The notes beneath the pieces are model-generated. The model was given only the letters and a program-made list of their open reading frames with translations. It ran no database searches and had not been told where the DNA came from. From Bacteroidales bacterium (GTDB lineage: Bacteria; Bacteroidota; Bacteroidia; Bacteroidales; Muribaculaceae): a DNA stretch of 5,710 nt. Of the stretch, positions 1 through 5,710 are shown piece after piece; the stretch's first letter is position 1; every line of letters begins with the position of its first letter. The position numbers and the translations under genes are program-made. The stretch is taken from positions 1 through 5,710 of the forward strand of contig CAAFXX010000107.1 in NCBI GenBank assembly GCA_900767075.1, read 5' to 3'.

Positions 1-283
1 GCAGGTCTGGGAATCGCCTGATTTTGGCAACAGCTACAGTGGCGACGAATCACCGTTGAAGACAAGGGTCAACAACTATCAGCTGCCGTTCTATCACCGT
101 CTCGACCTCTCCTGCACGGTGCGCAACAAGCGTGGCTACTGGACTTTCGGACTTTTCAACGCATACTGCCACATGAATACCGTGGCAATAAGGCGGACAC
201 ATAACAATGCCAACCGCCCGGTATTCCAAAAAGTGAAACTATTACCAATAATCCCCTCAATTTCCTACACATGGCAATTCTAA
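1..283 (+). CDS. TonB-dependent receptor, C-terminal end (partial, 5' cut by window)
   Basis: This is the last 93 residues of an outer-membrane TonB-dependent receptor, a barrel that imports a ligand with energy from TonB/ExbBD. The frame is open from base 2, so the gene begins to the left of the window; the TTG at 56 is an internal leucine codon, not a start. Visible family features are the motif YHRLDLSCTVRNKRG followed by a strand WTFGLFNAY, which match the penultimate strands of DUF4249-associated receptors, and the end IPSISYTWQF with the C-terminal aromatic residue needed for barrel assembly. The plug domain, TonB box and any carboxypeptidase-like N-terminal domain are outside the window, so the substrate cannot be inferred. 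The stop (281-283) overlaps the start of the DUF4249 gene by 13 bases, which indicates a shared transcript and probable translational coupling. Confidence 0.88.
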   Translation, partial: QVWESPDFGNSYSGDESPLKTRVNNYQLPFYHRLDLSCTVRNKRGYWTFGLFNAYCHMNTVAIRRTHNNANRPVFQKVKLLPIIPSISYTWQF

Positions 284-1287
284 AATACATAATACCGATA
301 TTGTCAGTCTTTTTGCTGACAGGATGTTACGAGGACTTCAACCCGGAGATTGACACAAAGCCGGTGCTTTGTCTGAACTCCCTGATTAAAGCCGGTGAAC
401 CGATCGAGGTGGATGTTACACACACGTGGATGTTCAATGATGAAAAATCGGAGAGGAGCCATGATGTCAAGGATGCCGTTGTGACCATTCTCGTCAACGA
501 GAGGATTGTCGGCTCAGACTATCTGCCGAAAGAAGGAGACAGGATCCGTATTGTCGCGGAGAGTCCTACTTACGGCACGGCAACAGCCGAAGTGGTCGTC
601 CCTTACGCCACACCGATTGAAAAAATCAGGGTCTCTCCGGTTGTGAAGAACATCTGGAAAGGTGAAGAAGATTTCTTCCATTATGAAATGTTTGCAGATA
701 TTACATTCAACCTTAATATCGAAATGGATGTCAATGACCCGGCGGGAACAGACAATTATTATCATTTCGGATACAACTGGTTCGGAGCAGACACTGACGG
801 TTCGCCGACACTGTCAATCGGACAATTCGAGTATAATTCCGAGCCGATATTCAAAGAACACATCGGAGTATTCGAGACTGTTATGGGCAATGACGAGGAT
901 ACGCAATTTGTATTCTTTTCCGACCGCCAATTCTCGGGAAAGACTTATACGCTTCATCTCAATTTCTCAGATAACTCATTTCATGTAAAGTCGCAGGAGT
1001 ATGATGAATCACTGCTTGAGTGTGGCGTGAATCTTTATCTCACCACAGTCTCGAAAAGCTACTACAACTGGGCTGTGTATAAATGGAATGTGGATGAAGG
1101 CATTACAGGCGACCTGTCGGACATCGGTCTTGCGGAATCAAAGTGGGGATACAGCAATGTATCCACGGGCGCAGGTGTCGTGGCAGCACAATCCTCATCC
1201 AAATATACAATAGATTTGAAGGAATTTCTAAAAACATCATTAAACAACTTCAGTATTCAAAATATAGTTTCGAATATTAATATGTAA
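271..1287 (+). CDS. DUF4249 domain-containing outer-membrane lipoprotein
   Basis: A 338-residue lipoprotein of the DUF4249 family, which in Bacteroidota is habitually encoded next to a TonB-dependent receptor, as here. The N-terminus has Lys5, a hydrophobic stretch (residues 6-16) and a lipobox LLTGC with the lipidated cysteine at 19. The residues after it (YED) are acidic at +3/+4, which resembles a Bacteroidota surface-export signal (inference). Residues about 20-110 look like a beta-rich N-terminal domain (PVLCLNSLIKAGEPIEVDVT, then AVVTILVN and GDRIRIVAESP), ending in the family-like AEVVVPYATPIEKI. The C-terminal part carries the typical NLYLTTVSKSYYNW and WGYSNVSTGAGVVAAQ motifs. The stretch between about 78 and 88 seems shorter than in relatives I remember. 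The final 20 residues are Asn/Ile/Ser-rich and encoded by AT-rich DNA. Molecular function is unknown; a receptor-capping or ligand-binding role is only an analogy with SusD. The start at 271 is chosen because it gives the complete signal peptide. Confidence 0.87.
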   Translation: MAILKYIIPILSVFLLTGCYEDFNPEIDTKPVLCLNSLIKAGEPIEVDVTHTWMFNDEKSERSHDVKDAVVTILVNERIVGSDYLPKEGDRIRIVAESPTYGTATAEVVVPYATPIEKIRVSPVVKNIWKGEEDFFHYEMFADITFNLNIEMDVNDPAGTDNYYHFGYNWFGADTDGSPTLSIGQFEYNSEPIFKEHIGVFETVMGNDEDTQFVFFSDRQFSGKTYTLHLNFSDNSFHVKSQEYDESLLECGVNLYLTTVSKSYYNWAVYKWNVDEGITGDLSDIGLAESKWGYSNVSTGAGVVAAQSSSKYTIDLKEFLKTSLNNFSIQNIVSNINM

Positions 1288-1342
1288 CACTTTATTTGAT
1301 TTATAGGGCTGGAAAGTCAATAATCTACAAGTGGGTACGTTT

Positions 1343-1350
1343 TATATTTG
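1343..1350 (+). promoter_or_regulatory. Candidate Bacteroidota -7 promoter box (TATATTTG)
   Basis: TATATTTG exactly fits the TAnnTTTG -7 consensus of the Bacteroidota primary sigma factor and lies 28 bases before the ATG at 1379, giving a short predicted leader of about 20 bases. I found no convincing TTTG (-33 element) about 19-21 bases upstream, so this is either a weak or activator-dependent promoter or a chance match in AT-rich DNA. If real, the barrel protein and the BACON-like lipoprotein can be expressed separately from the receptor/DUF4249 pair. Confidence 0.45.
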
Positions 1351-1378
1351 TAATGGTACGACTATAAACAAATCGGAA

Positions 1379-2056
1379 ATGAAACGAACAATTCTATCAC
1401 TTATCGTCGGGATAATCGCCTTAGGGGCAAATGCAAAGAATTATGATGAAGACATTTTGCCTTCTGACCGCAACCACTGGACAATAACCGCTTCTTATGA
1501 TGTGTCTATTCCGGGCAAGTGGAAACTTGACGGTGGCTCCTTTAAGATGTTCAAGGCAGGCAGCGGTATAAGCATAGGGGCTGATTATACTATGCTTTTT
1601 GGTCGCAATTTCTTTTTTGAGCCGGGGGCGCGTCTCTATTATGATACATATCGTTACGATAATATAACCATTAACGGAAGTGACAGCCCTTATGAACCTT
1701 CAAAGACCATGGATCCGCTTGTGCGTAAGACCGGTCTGCGCATACCGTTGATGTTCGGATATAATTTTGATATTTTCAAGAAAGGAAGTCTTTATCTTTC
1801 CACAGGTCCGGAGGTGACATTCGGATTTTCCGCCCGCACAAAGATCGATGGCGAGGAAGAATACGAGATATTCGAGGAGAATATGTATAAGTCTATGATG
1901 AATCGCTATGATATCGCATGGGATATCCGTGCCGCCGTCATTATAAATCGCTTCCGCGTAGATGTTACCGGTGCTTTTGGAATGCTCGATATGATAAAGA
2001 CCGATGTGAAGATGCATGAGAATCGTGTAAGTATCGGTCTTGGCTATATTTTCTAA
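1379..2056 (+). CDS. Small outer-membrane beta-barrel protein (PorT-like / OMP_b-brl type)
   Basis: A 225-residue secreted protein predicted to form a small outer-membrane barrel. The ATG at 1379 is preferred over an in-frame GTG at 1331, because it starts a clean type I signal peptide: MKRT, a hydrophobic core (residues 5-17) and cleavage after ANA at residue 19. The mature part shows about eight alternating amphipathic stretches, roughly at residues 33-43, 62-73, 76-90, 117-130, 136-152, 177-190, 190-203 and 215-225. They are joined by charged loops, the longest being 91-116 and the acidic 155-175. The final strand RVSIGLGYIF ends in Phe, the usual barrel-assembly signal. This fits the general outer membrane beta-barrel families of Bacteroidota, but no specific function (transport, adhesion, structural) can be assigned. 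It is 91 bases after the DUF4249 stop and 39 bases before the next lipoprotein gene, so it is probably co-transcribed with the latter. Confidence 0.8.
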   Translation: MKRTILSLIVGIIALGANAKNYDEDILPSDRNHWTITASYDVSIPGKWKLDGGSFKMFKAGSGISIGADYTMLFGRNFFFEPGARLYYDTYRYDNITINGSDSPYEPSKTMDPLVRKTGLRIPLMFGYNFDIFKKGSLYLSTGPEVTFGFSARTKIDGEEEYEIFEENMYKSMMNRYDIAWDIRAAVIINRFRVDVTGAFGMLDMIKTDVKMHENRVSIGLGYIF

Positions 2057-2095
2057 TCGGGTTTAATTAGACAAAATCTTAAAGTATAAGTATTT

Positions 2096-2494
2096 ATGTA
2101 TAAGAAACTTATTTCTATTTTGTTAATGTCATTTATGTTTATTGCGTGTGGTCATGATGATCCGGAACCGGATCTATTCCGGATTGCAATACAGACAGAA
2201 CCTGTGGCAGAAATAGCAATGGGAATTCATTCTGCTGAAATTACGGTTGGCGGAGATGAAAAAGAAATGACGATTGATCTTATTGGCGACTTTGATTCAT
2301 ACAGCATATCAGCCGGCATTCCTGAATGGCTGACAGTGACTCGCTCTTCGGATTATTCCAATCGGTTTGTTATCAAGGTCGCTGAATTAAAAGGGAATGA
2401 CACCCGTGTCGGCAAAGTTAATTTTACAGTCCTCAAGGTTAATCAATCTCAATCGGGTTCAATAGCGATAATTCAAAAATACAATCTTCAGTAA
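2096..2494 (+). CDS. Small lipoprotein with a BACON-like domain
   Basis: A 132-residue lipoprotein. Residues 1-17 form a signal peptide (MYKK, then a hydrophobic run) ending in the lipobox FIAC with the lipidated cysteine at 18. The next residues, GHDDPEPD, are acidic and resemble a surface-exposure signal of Bacteroidota lipoproteins (inference). Residues about 46-132 read as a single BACON-type beta-sandwich: a first strand pair (SAEITVGGDEKEMTIDLIG), the hallmark PEWLTV around Trp78, the NDTRVGKVNFTV segment (101-112) and a last strand ending IAIIQK. BACON domains are usually N-terminal in larger carbohydrate-active or surface proteins and are thought to bind mucin or glycans or to act as spacers. 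Here the domain stands alone with no enzyme attached, so the ligand is unknown. The gene is visibly AT-richer (about 40% GC by hand count over 2101-2460) than the operon to its right. It is the last plus-strand gene before the shared terminator. Confidence 0.75.
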   Translation: MYKKLISILLMSFMFIACGHDDPEPDLFRIAIQTEPVAEIAMGIHSAEITVGGDEKEMTIDLIGDFDSYSISAGIPEWLTVTRSSDYSNRFVIKVAELKGNDTRVGKVNFTVLKVNQSQSGSIAIIQKYNLQ

Positions 2495-2497
2495 TTA

Positions 2498-2544
2498 CAA
2501 AATAAAATCAGGTGCATTTACAAAATGCACCTGATTTTATTTTG
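2498..2544. terminator. Bidirectional rho-independent terminator (perfect 22-bp inverted repeat)
   Basis: Bases 2498-2519 are the exact reverse complement of 2523-2544, leaving a 3-base loop (2520-2522). The GC-containing core is ATCAGGTGCATTT and its complement. The outer stem is A-rich on the left arm and T-rich on the right, so either strand yields a hairpin whose 3' arm ends in a U-rich run. It begins 4 bases after the stop of the BACON-like gene (plus strand) and 25 bases beyond the stop of the kinase gene (minus strand), as expected for a terminator shared by convergent transcription units. Confidence 0.9.
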
Positions 2545-2568
2545 GGGTTACTTGATCTTGTGTCTGAA

Positions 2569-4167
2569 TCATTTTTTATTTTCGGTGGCTGATTTCTCGA
2601 TAGCAAGACCACGCATGTATGTCTTGATGTAAGTGTTGAATCCTTCGACGTCAGCCTCTGAAGGAGCAATCTCAATACCGACATTGTCGGCAAAGACATT
2701 GCGGTCAAGGTAATCCGCAAGATTCAAGCCGTCGTCGTTCGATACCATATATCCTGCGAGCAATGCCATACCCCAGGCGCCACCTTCACCGGCAGTCTCC
2801 ATGACGGAAACCGGGGTGTTAAGTGCGGCTGCGAGGATACGCTGTCCTACACCGGGAGTCTTGAAGAGACCTCCATGACCCATCAGACGGTCAACCTTTA
2901 CATGTTCATCATTAAACAGGACATCGTTGCCGATTTTCAAGACAGCGACTGCTCCGTAAAGGTTTACACGCATGAAGTTGGCGAGATTGAACTTGTCGCC
3001 GGCGGTGCGTACAAACAAGGGACGCCCTTCATCGAGACCGCAGACGGGTTCGCCGGACACATAGTTATAAGCAAGCAAGCCGCCGCAATCGGGATCACCG
3101 TTCAAGGCATTGTTATACAGTCTGCCGAATATTTCGTTCATATCAGGCTCGAAGCCCATAAGCAGGCTGTATTCCTTGAACAGGTTTACCCATGCGTTAA
3201 GGTCGGATGTGCAGTTGTTGCAGTGAACCATTGCCACGAGGCTGCCGTCGGGAGTAGTCACCATATCAATCATCTCATATGGTCTGCTAAGTTCATTCTC
3301 AAGAACAATCATTGAGAATGAAGAAGTTCCTGCCGATACATTGCCTGTGCGCTGTTTGACGGCGTTGGTAGCAACCATTCCAGTTCCGGCGTCACCTTCG
3401 GGAGGACACATCGGGATTCCCGCCTTGAGCTTGCCACTCGGATCGAGACTGCGGGCACCCTCTTCAGTCAGAGCGCCGGCATGCTCTCCTGCCACGAGGA
3501 CCTTGGGGAGAATCTGCTCAAGACGCCAGGGATAGTTCTTATCAGCTACGAGTGCATCGAACTTCGCCACCATATCGGCATAATATGTCTTGGTGGAGGG
3601 GTCGATGGGCAGCATTCCGGAAGCATCGCCGATTCCAAGCACTTTCTGGCCGGTGAGCTTCCAATGCACATATCCTGCGAGAGTGGTGAAGAAATCAACA
3701 TCCTTGACATGGCTGTCGCCGTCAAGAATACACTGATAAAGGTGAGAGATGCTCCAGCGCAGGGGAATGTTATAATTGAACAGTTCCGACAATTCGGCAG
3801 CAGCCTTGCCTGTGTTGGTGTTTCTCCATGTGCGGAAAGGCACAAGAAGGTTAGCTGCCTTGTCAAACGCCAGATAGCCGTGCATCATTGCGCTGATGCC
3901 GATTCCTGCAAGCGAAGTTATGTCGCAGCCATACTGACGGCGCACATCCTCACACAGGTTCTTGTAGCAGTCGCGTACGCCTTCCCAGACATCTTCGAGA
4001 GTATACGTCCACAAATTGTCCACAAGTCTGTTTTCCCACGTATGGCTTCCCTGGGCGATAGGCTTGTTTGCCTCGTCGATCAGGACCGCCTTGATGCGGG
4101 TCGATCCAAATTCGATACCGAGAACGGCTTTACCGTCCTCGATAGTCTTTTTATAGTCTTTGCTCAT
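2569..4167 (-). CDS. FGGY-family sugar kinase, probable L-ribulokinase (often annotated xylulokinase)
   Basis: A 532-residue cytoplasmic kinase with the two-domain FGGY/actin-like fold. Visible motifs, in order, are the N-terminal phosphate loop LGIEFGSTRIKAVLID (residues 16-31), the substrate-region motifs SAMMHGYLAFD (92-102) and TWRNTNTG (113-120), the EGDAGTG segment whose Asp259 should be the catalytic base, the second phosphate motif GNVSAGTSS (275-283), and the C-terminal nucleotide-binding part GHGGLFKTPG (430-439) followed by AGEGGAWGMALLAG (459-472). Length is normal for FGGY kinases and no motif is broken. Sequence style is closer to xylulokinase-like FGGY members than to enterobacterial AraB. 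However, it lies 12 bases downstream of araA on the same strand, so the inferred reaction is L-ribulose + ATP to L-ribulose 5-phosphate. D-xylulose kinase activity remains the alternative. It is the last gene of the operon and ends in TGA just before the shared terminator. The ATG at 4167 is well placed after araA, though no strong ribosome binding site is visible. Confidence 0.9.
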   Translation of the reverse strand: MSKDYKKTIEDGKAVLGIEFGSTRIKAVLIDEANKPIAQGSHTWENRLVDNLWTYTLEDVWEGVRDCYKNLCEDVRRQYGCDITSLAGIGISAMMHGYLAFDKAANLLVPFRTWRNTNTGKAAAELSELFNYNIPLRWSISHLYQCILDGDSHVKDVDFFTTLAGYVHWKLTGQKVLGIGDASGMLPIDPSTKTYYADMVAKFDALVADKNYPWRLEQILPKVLVAGEHAGALTEEGARSLDPSGKLKAGIPMCPPEGDAGTGMVATNAVKQRTGNVSAGTSSFSMIVLENELSRPYEMIDMVTTPDGSLVAMVHCNNCTSDLNAWVNLFKEYSLLMGFEPDMNEIFGRLYNNALNGDPDCGGLLAYNYVSGEPVCGLDEGRPLFVRTAGDKFNLANFMRVNLYGAVAVLKIGNDVLFNDEHVKVDRLMGHGGLFKTPGVGQRILAAALNTPVSVMETAGEGGAWGMALLAGYMVSNDDGLNLADYLDRNVFADNVGIEIAPSEADVEGFNTYIKTYMRGLAIEKSATENKK

Positions 4168-4179
4168 AATCGTTAAGGA

Positions 4180-5710
4180 TTAGCAAAGCGATTTATTGAG
4201 CATGTAATATACCTCGTTCCAACGGAGATGATCCTTGAATGTCGGAATGGTGGTGTCTTTGCTGATATAAGCCATCTCGATACCGGCAATCTCTGCATAA
4301 TCCTCCCAGTATTCCTGAGTCAGGGCATATGAGAAGCATGAGTGGTGAGTGCCACCGGCAAGGATCCATGCAGCCGCGCCTGTCTCGAAGTCGGGCATCG
4401 GTTTCCAGAGGGCAGATGCAACCGGCAGTTTGGGGAGCGGTTTTGACTTCTCGCACTCGACATCGTTCACGATCAGGCGGAAACGGTTGCCGAGGTCAAC
4501 AACGGTAGCTGTCACGCCGGGACCGGGCTTTGATGTGAATACAAGACGTGCGGTCTGAGCCTTGCGGACGCCGATGCCGAGGAAATGCACCTCAAGACGG
4601 GGCTGTTCCTCAGCAATGAGGGGACAAACCTCAAGCATATGTGCCTGAAGTATTGTGCTGTCCTTGCCGTTGAAATTGAGCGTGTAATCCTCGAGGAAAG
4701 AGCATCCGCCCTCAAGACCACGGCTCATGAACCATACCGTGCGGTAAAGAGCCGCCGATTTCCAGTCGCCTTCGGCACCGAAACCATAGCCTTCAGCCAT
4801 AAGACGCTGTGAAGCGAGACCGGGAATCTGGTCGAAGCCAACGAACTTCGGATCATTGATATCGTCTGTGCCGAGGTCATCGAAGTTGGTCGTGAAGCCC
4901 TTGGCACCCTTCGCCTCAAGGCATGCGCGTAGTGAAAGCTCGGCATGGGCTGCGTTCCAGACAGTCTTGTAGCCTTCGCTTCCCACTTCTTCAAGAGCCT
5001 TGTCGTGAACGTAGAGCTTGAAGTATTCATATACGAGAGCCTTGATGTCTTCCTCCTTTACTTTCTTATGGAACTCCATCAGCTCGCTAACGGGGCAATA
5101 GTCAACGTGATAACCCATAACCTGTTCGGCGGCTACCTTGTCGCCGTCGGTCACAGCCACATTGTTCATCTGGTCGCCGAAACGGATAATGAGCATATCC
5201 TGGGAATCAGCCCATGCGGCAGCCACGCGCTCCCAGACAGCAATCTTCTTCAGAGCCTCGGGATCTGTCCAATGTCCTACAACGACCTTGCGGCGCAGAC
5301 GCATGCGGGTGCAGATATGACCGAACTCGCGGTCGCCGTGTGCGCTCTGGTTGAGGTTCATGAAGTCCATGTCCATTGTATCCCATGGAATCTCGGCATT
5401 ATACTGTGTATGGAAGTGCAGGAGGGGCTTCTTCAGCTGCTGCAGACCGTGGATCCACATCTTTGCAGGCGAGAATGTATGCATCCATGTGATCACGCCG
5501 ATACAATTCTCCTCGTTGTTGGCTGCCTTCATTACGTCGGCAACTTCTTTCGAAGAGTTTGCTGTTCCCTTATAGACAACCTTCACGGGAAGGATTCCGG
5601 ACTTGTTGAGTCCTTCAACCATCTCCTTTGAGTGAGCGTCTACTTTAACGACTGCATCGCCGCCATATAATAACTGGGCACCTGTCACCCACCATACTTC
5701 ATACTGATCA
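4180..5710 (-). CDS. araA: L-arabinose isomerase (5' end cut by window edge)
   Basis: AraA converts L-arabinose to L-ribulose in the cytoplasm, the first step of the isomerase pathway, with a divalent metal (usually Mn2+). The frame stays open to the window edge and reads DQYEVWWVTGAQLLYGG, matching the E. coli N-terminus YEVWFVIGSQHLYG. The GTG at 5688 is therefore an internal valine codon, and only about four codons are missing to the right. Counting that valine as 1, the four metal/catalytic residues are all present: Glu306 (GAEGDWK), Glu333 (FLEDYT), His350 (QAHMLEVCP) and His449 (AGGTHHS). Other conserved blocks are HTFSPAKMWIHG, DMDFMNLNQSAHG, AVTDGDKVAAE, LPKLPVASALWKP and LRWNEVYYML. 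A stretch around residues 272-284 is about 10 residues longer than in the E. coli enzyme. The downstream kinase follows after 12 bases. The promoter and any AraR operator lie outside the window. Confidence 0.97.
   Translation of the reverse strand, partial: DQYEVWWVTGAQLLYGGDAVVKVDAHSKEMVEGLNKSGILPVKVVYKGTANSSKEVADVMKAANNEENCIGVITWMHTFSPAKMWIHGLQQLKKPLLHFHTQYNAEIPWDTMDMDFMNLNQSAHGDREFGHICTRMRLRRKVVVGHWTDPEALKKIAVWERVAAAWADSQDMLIIRFGDQMNNVAVTDGDKVAAEQVMGYHVDYCPVSELMEFHKKVKEEDIKALVYEYFKLYVHDKALEEVGSEGYKTVWNAAHAELSLRACLEAKGAKGFTTNFDDLGTDDINDPKFVGFDQIPGLASQRLMAEGYGFGAEGDWKSAALYRTVWFMSRGLEGGCSFLEDYTLNFNGKDSTILQAHMLEVCPLIAEEQPRLEVHFLGIGVRKAQTARLVFTSKPGPGVTATVVDLGNRFRLIVNDVECEKSKPLPKLPVASALWKPMPDFETGAAAWILAGGTHHSCFSYALTQEYWEDYAEIAGIEMAYISKDTTIPTFKDHLRWNEVYYMLNKSLC

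Noticed and set aside
514..765. Minus-strand open frame inside the DUF4249 gene, and similar ones at 1062-1247 and 1700-2017
   Set aside because: They lie antisense to well-supported secreted-protein genes, with no recognisable domain or signal peptide.
1291..1298. TTTATTTG as a second -7 promoter box
   Set aside because: It misses the conserved A at position 2 of TAnnTTTG, has no good -33 partner, and lies far from the ATG at 1379.
1331..1378. GTG start giving 16 extra residues on the barrel protein
   Set aside because: The extra residues would precede a clean signal peptide that begins at the ATG at 1379, and they would overlap the candidate promoter box.
1..2494. Polysaccharide utilisation locus (SusC/SusD type), possibly for arabinan because of the neighbouring arabinose genes
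   Set aside because: The receptor's partner is DUF4249, not SusD; no glycoside hydrolase is present; and the arabinose operon is convergent and separated by a terminator.
3481..4176. Long plus-strand open frame (231 codons) opposite the kinase gene
   Set aside because: It lies entirely antisense to a gene with intact FGGY motifs; its translation has no recognisable domain and mirrors the complementary codons. The same applies to 2875-3315 and 3341-3535.
4945..5631. Long plus-strand open frame (228 codons) opposite araA
   Set aside because: It is a shadow of the araA reading frame; AraA is complete in all conserved motifs and the antisense product resembles no family.
5686..5688. GTG as the start codon of araA
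   Set aside because: The frame continues to the window edge with residues matching the conserved AraA N-terminus (YEVWWVTG), so this GTG is an internal valine.

Overview
The window looks like a chromosomal segment of a Bacteroidota bacterium, most likely of the order Bacteroidales (Bacteroides/Prevotella/Muribaculaceae-type). The evidence is the end of a TonB-dependent receptor paired with a DUF4249 lipoprotein, a BACON-like lipoprotein, envelope proteins ending in aromatic residues, a TAnnTTTG-type promoter box, and little sign of strong Shine-Dalgarno sites. The genus cannot be fixed from sequence reading alone.

Left half, plus strand (1-2494): an outer-membrane module. It starts inside a TonB-dependent receptor, of which only the last 93 residues are present. 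A DUF4249 lipoprotein follows (271-1287), its start overlapping the receptor's end by 13 bases, so the two are surely one transcription and translation unit. After a 91-base gap holding a candidate promoter come a small outer-membrane beta-barrel protein (1379-2056) with about eight predicted strands and, 39 bases later, a short BACON-like lipoprotein (2096-2494). The TonB receptor/DUF4249 pair is widespread in Bacteroidota, but its substrate is not established. No SusD, glycoside hydrolase or sigma/anti-sigma gene is visible, so this is not recognisable as a polysaccharide utilisation locus.

Centre (2498-2544): a perfect 22-bp inverted repeat with A-rich and T-rich flanks sits between the convergent gene sets and should act as a terminator for both strands.

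Right half, minus strand (5710 to 2569): the end of an L-arabinose catabolic operon. araA (L-arabinose isomerase) runs off the right edge and lacks only about four N-terminal codons. It is followed after 12 bases by an FGGY-family sugar kinase. By context this kinase should phosphorylate the L-ribulose made by AraA, although FGGY proteins of this type are often labelled xylulokinase. The operon's promoter and other members (araD, transporter, regulator) would lie to the right of the window.

The right half is ordinary central sugar metabolism. The least understood part is the left-hand outer-membrane gene set. I see no CRISPR array, tRNA, rRNA, insertion sequence, phage or defence gene. Nothing here clearly amounts to a new system; the best lead is the uncharacterised four-gene envelope cluster.
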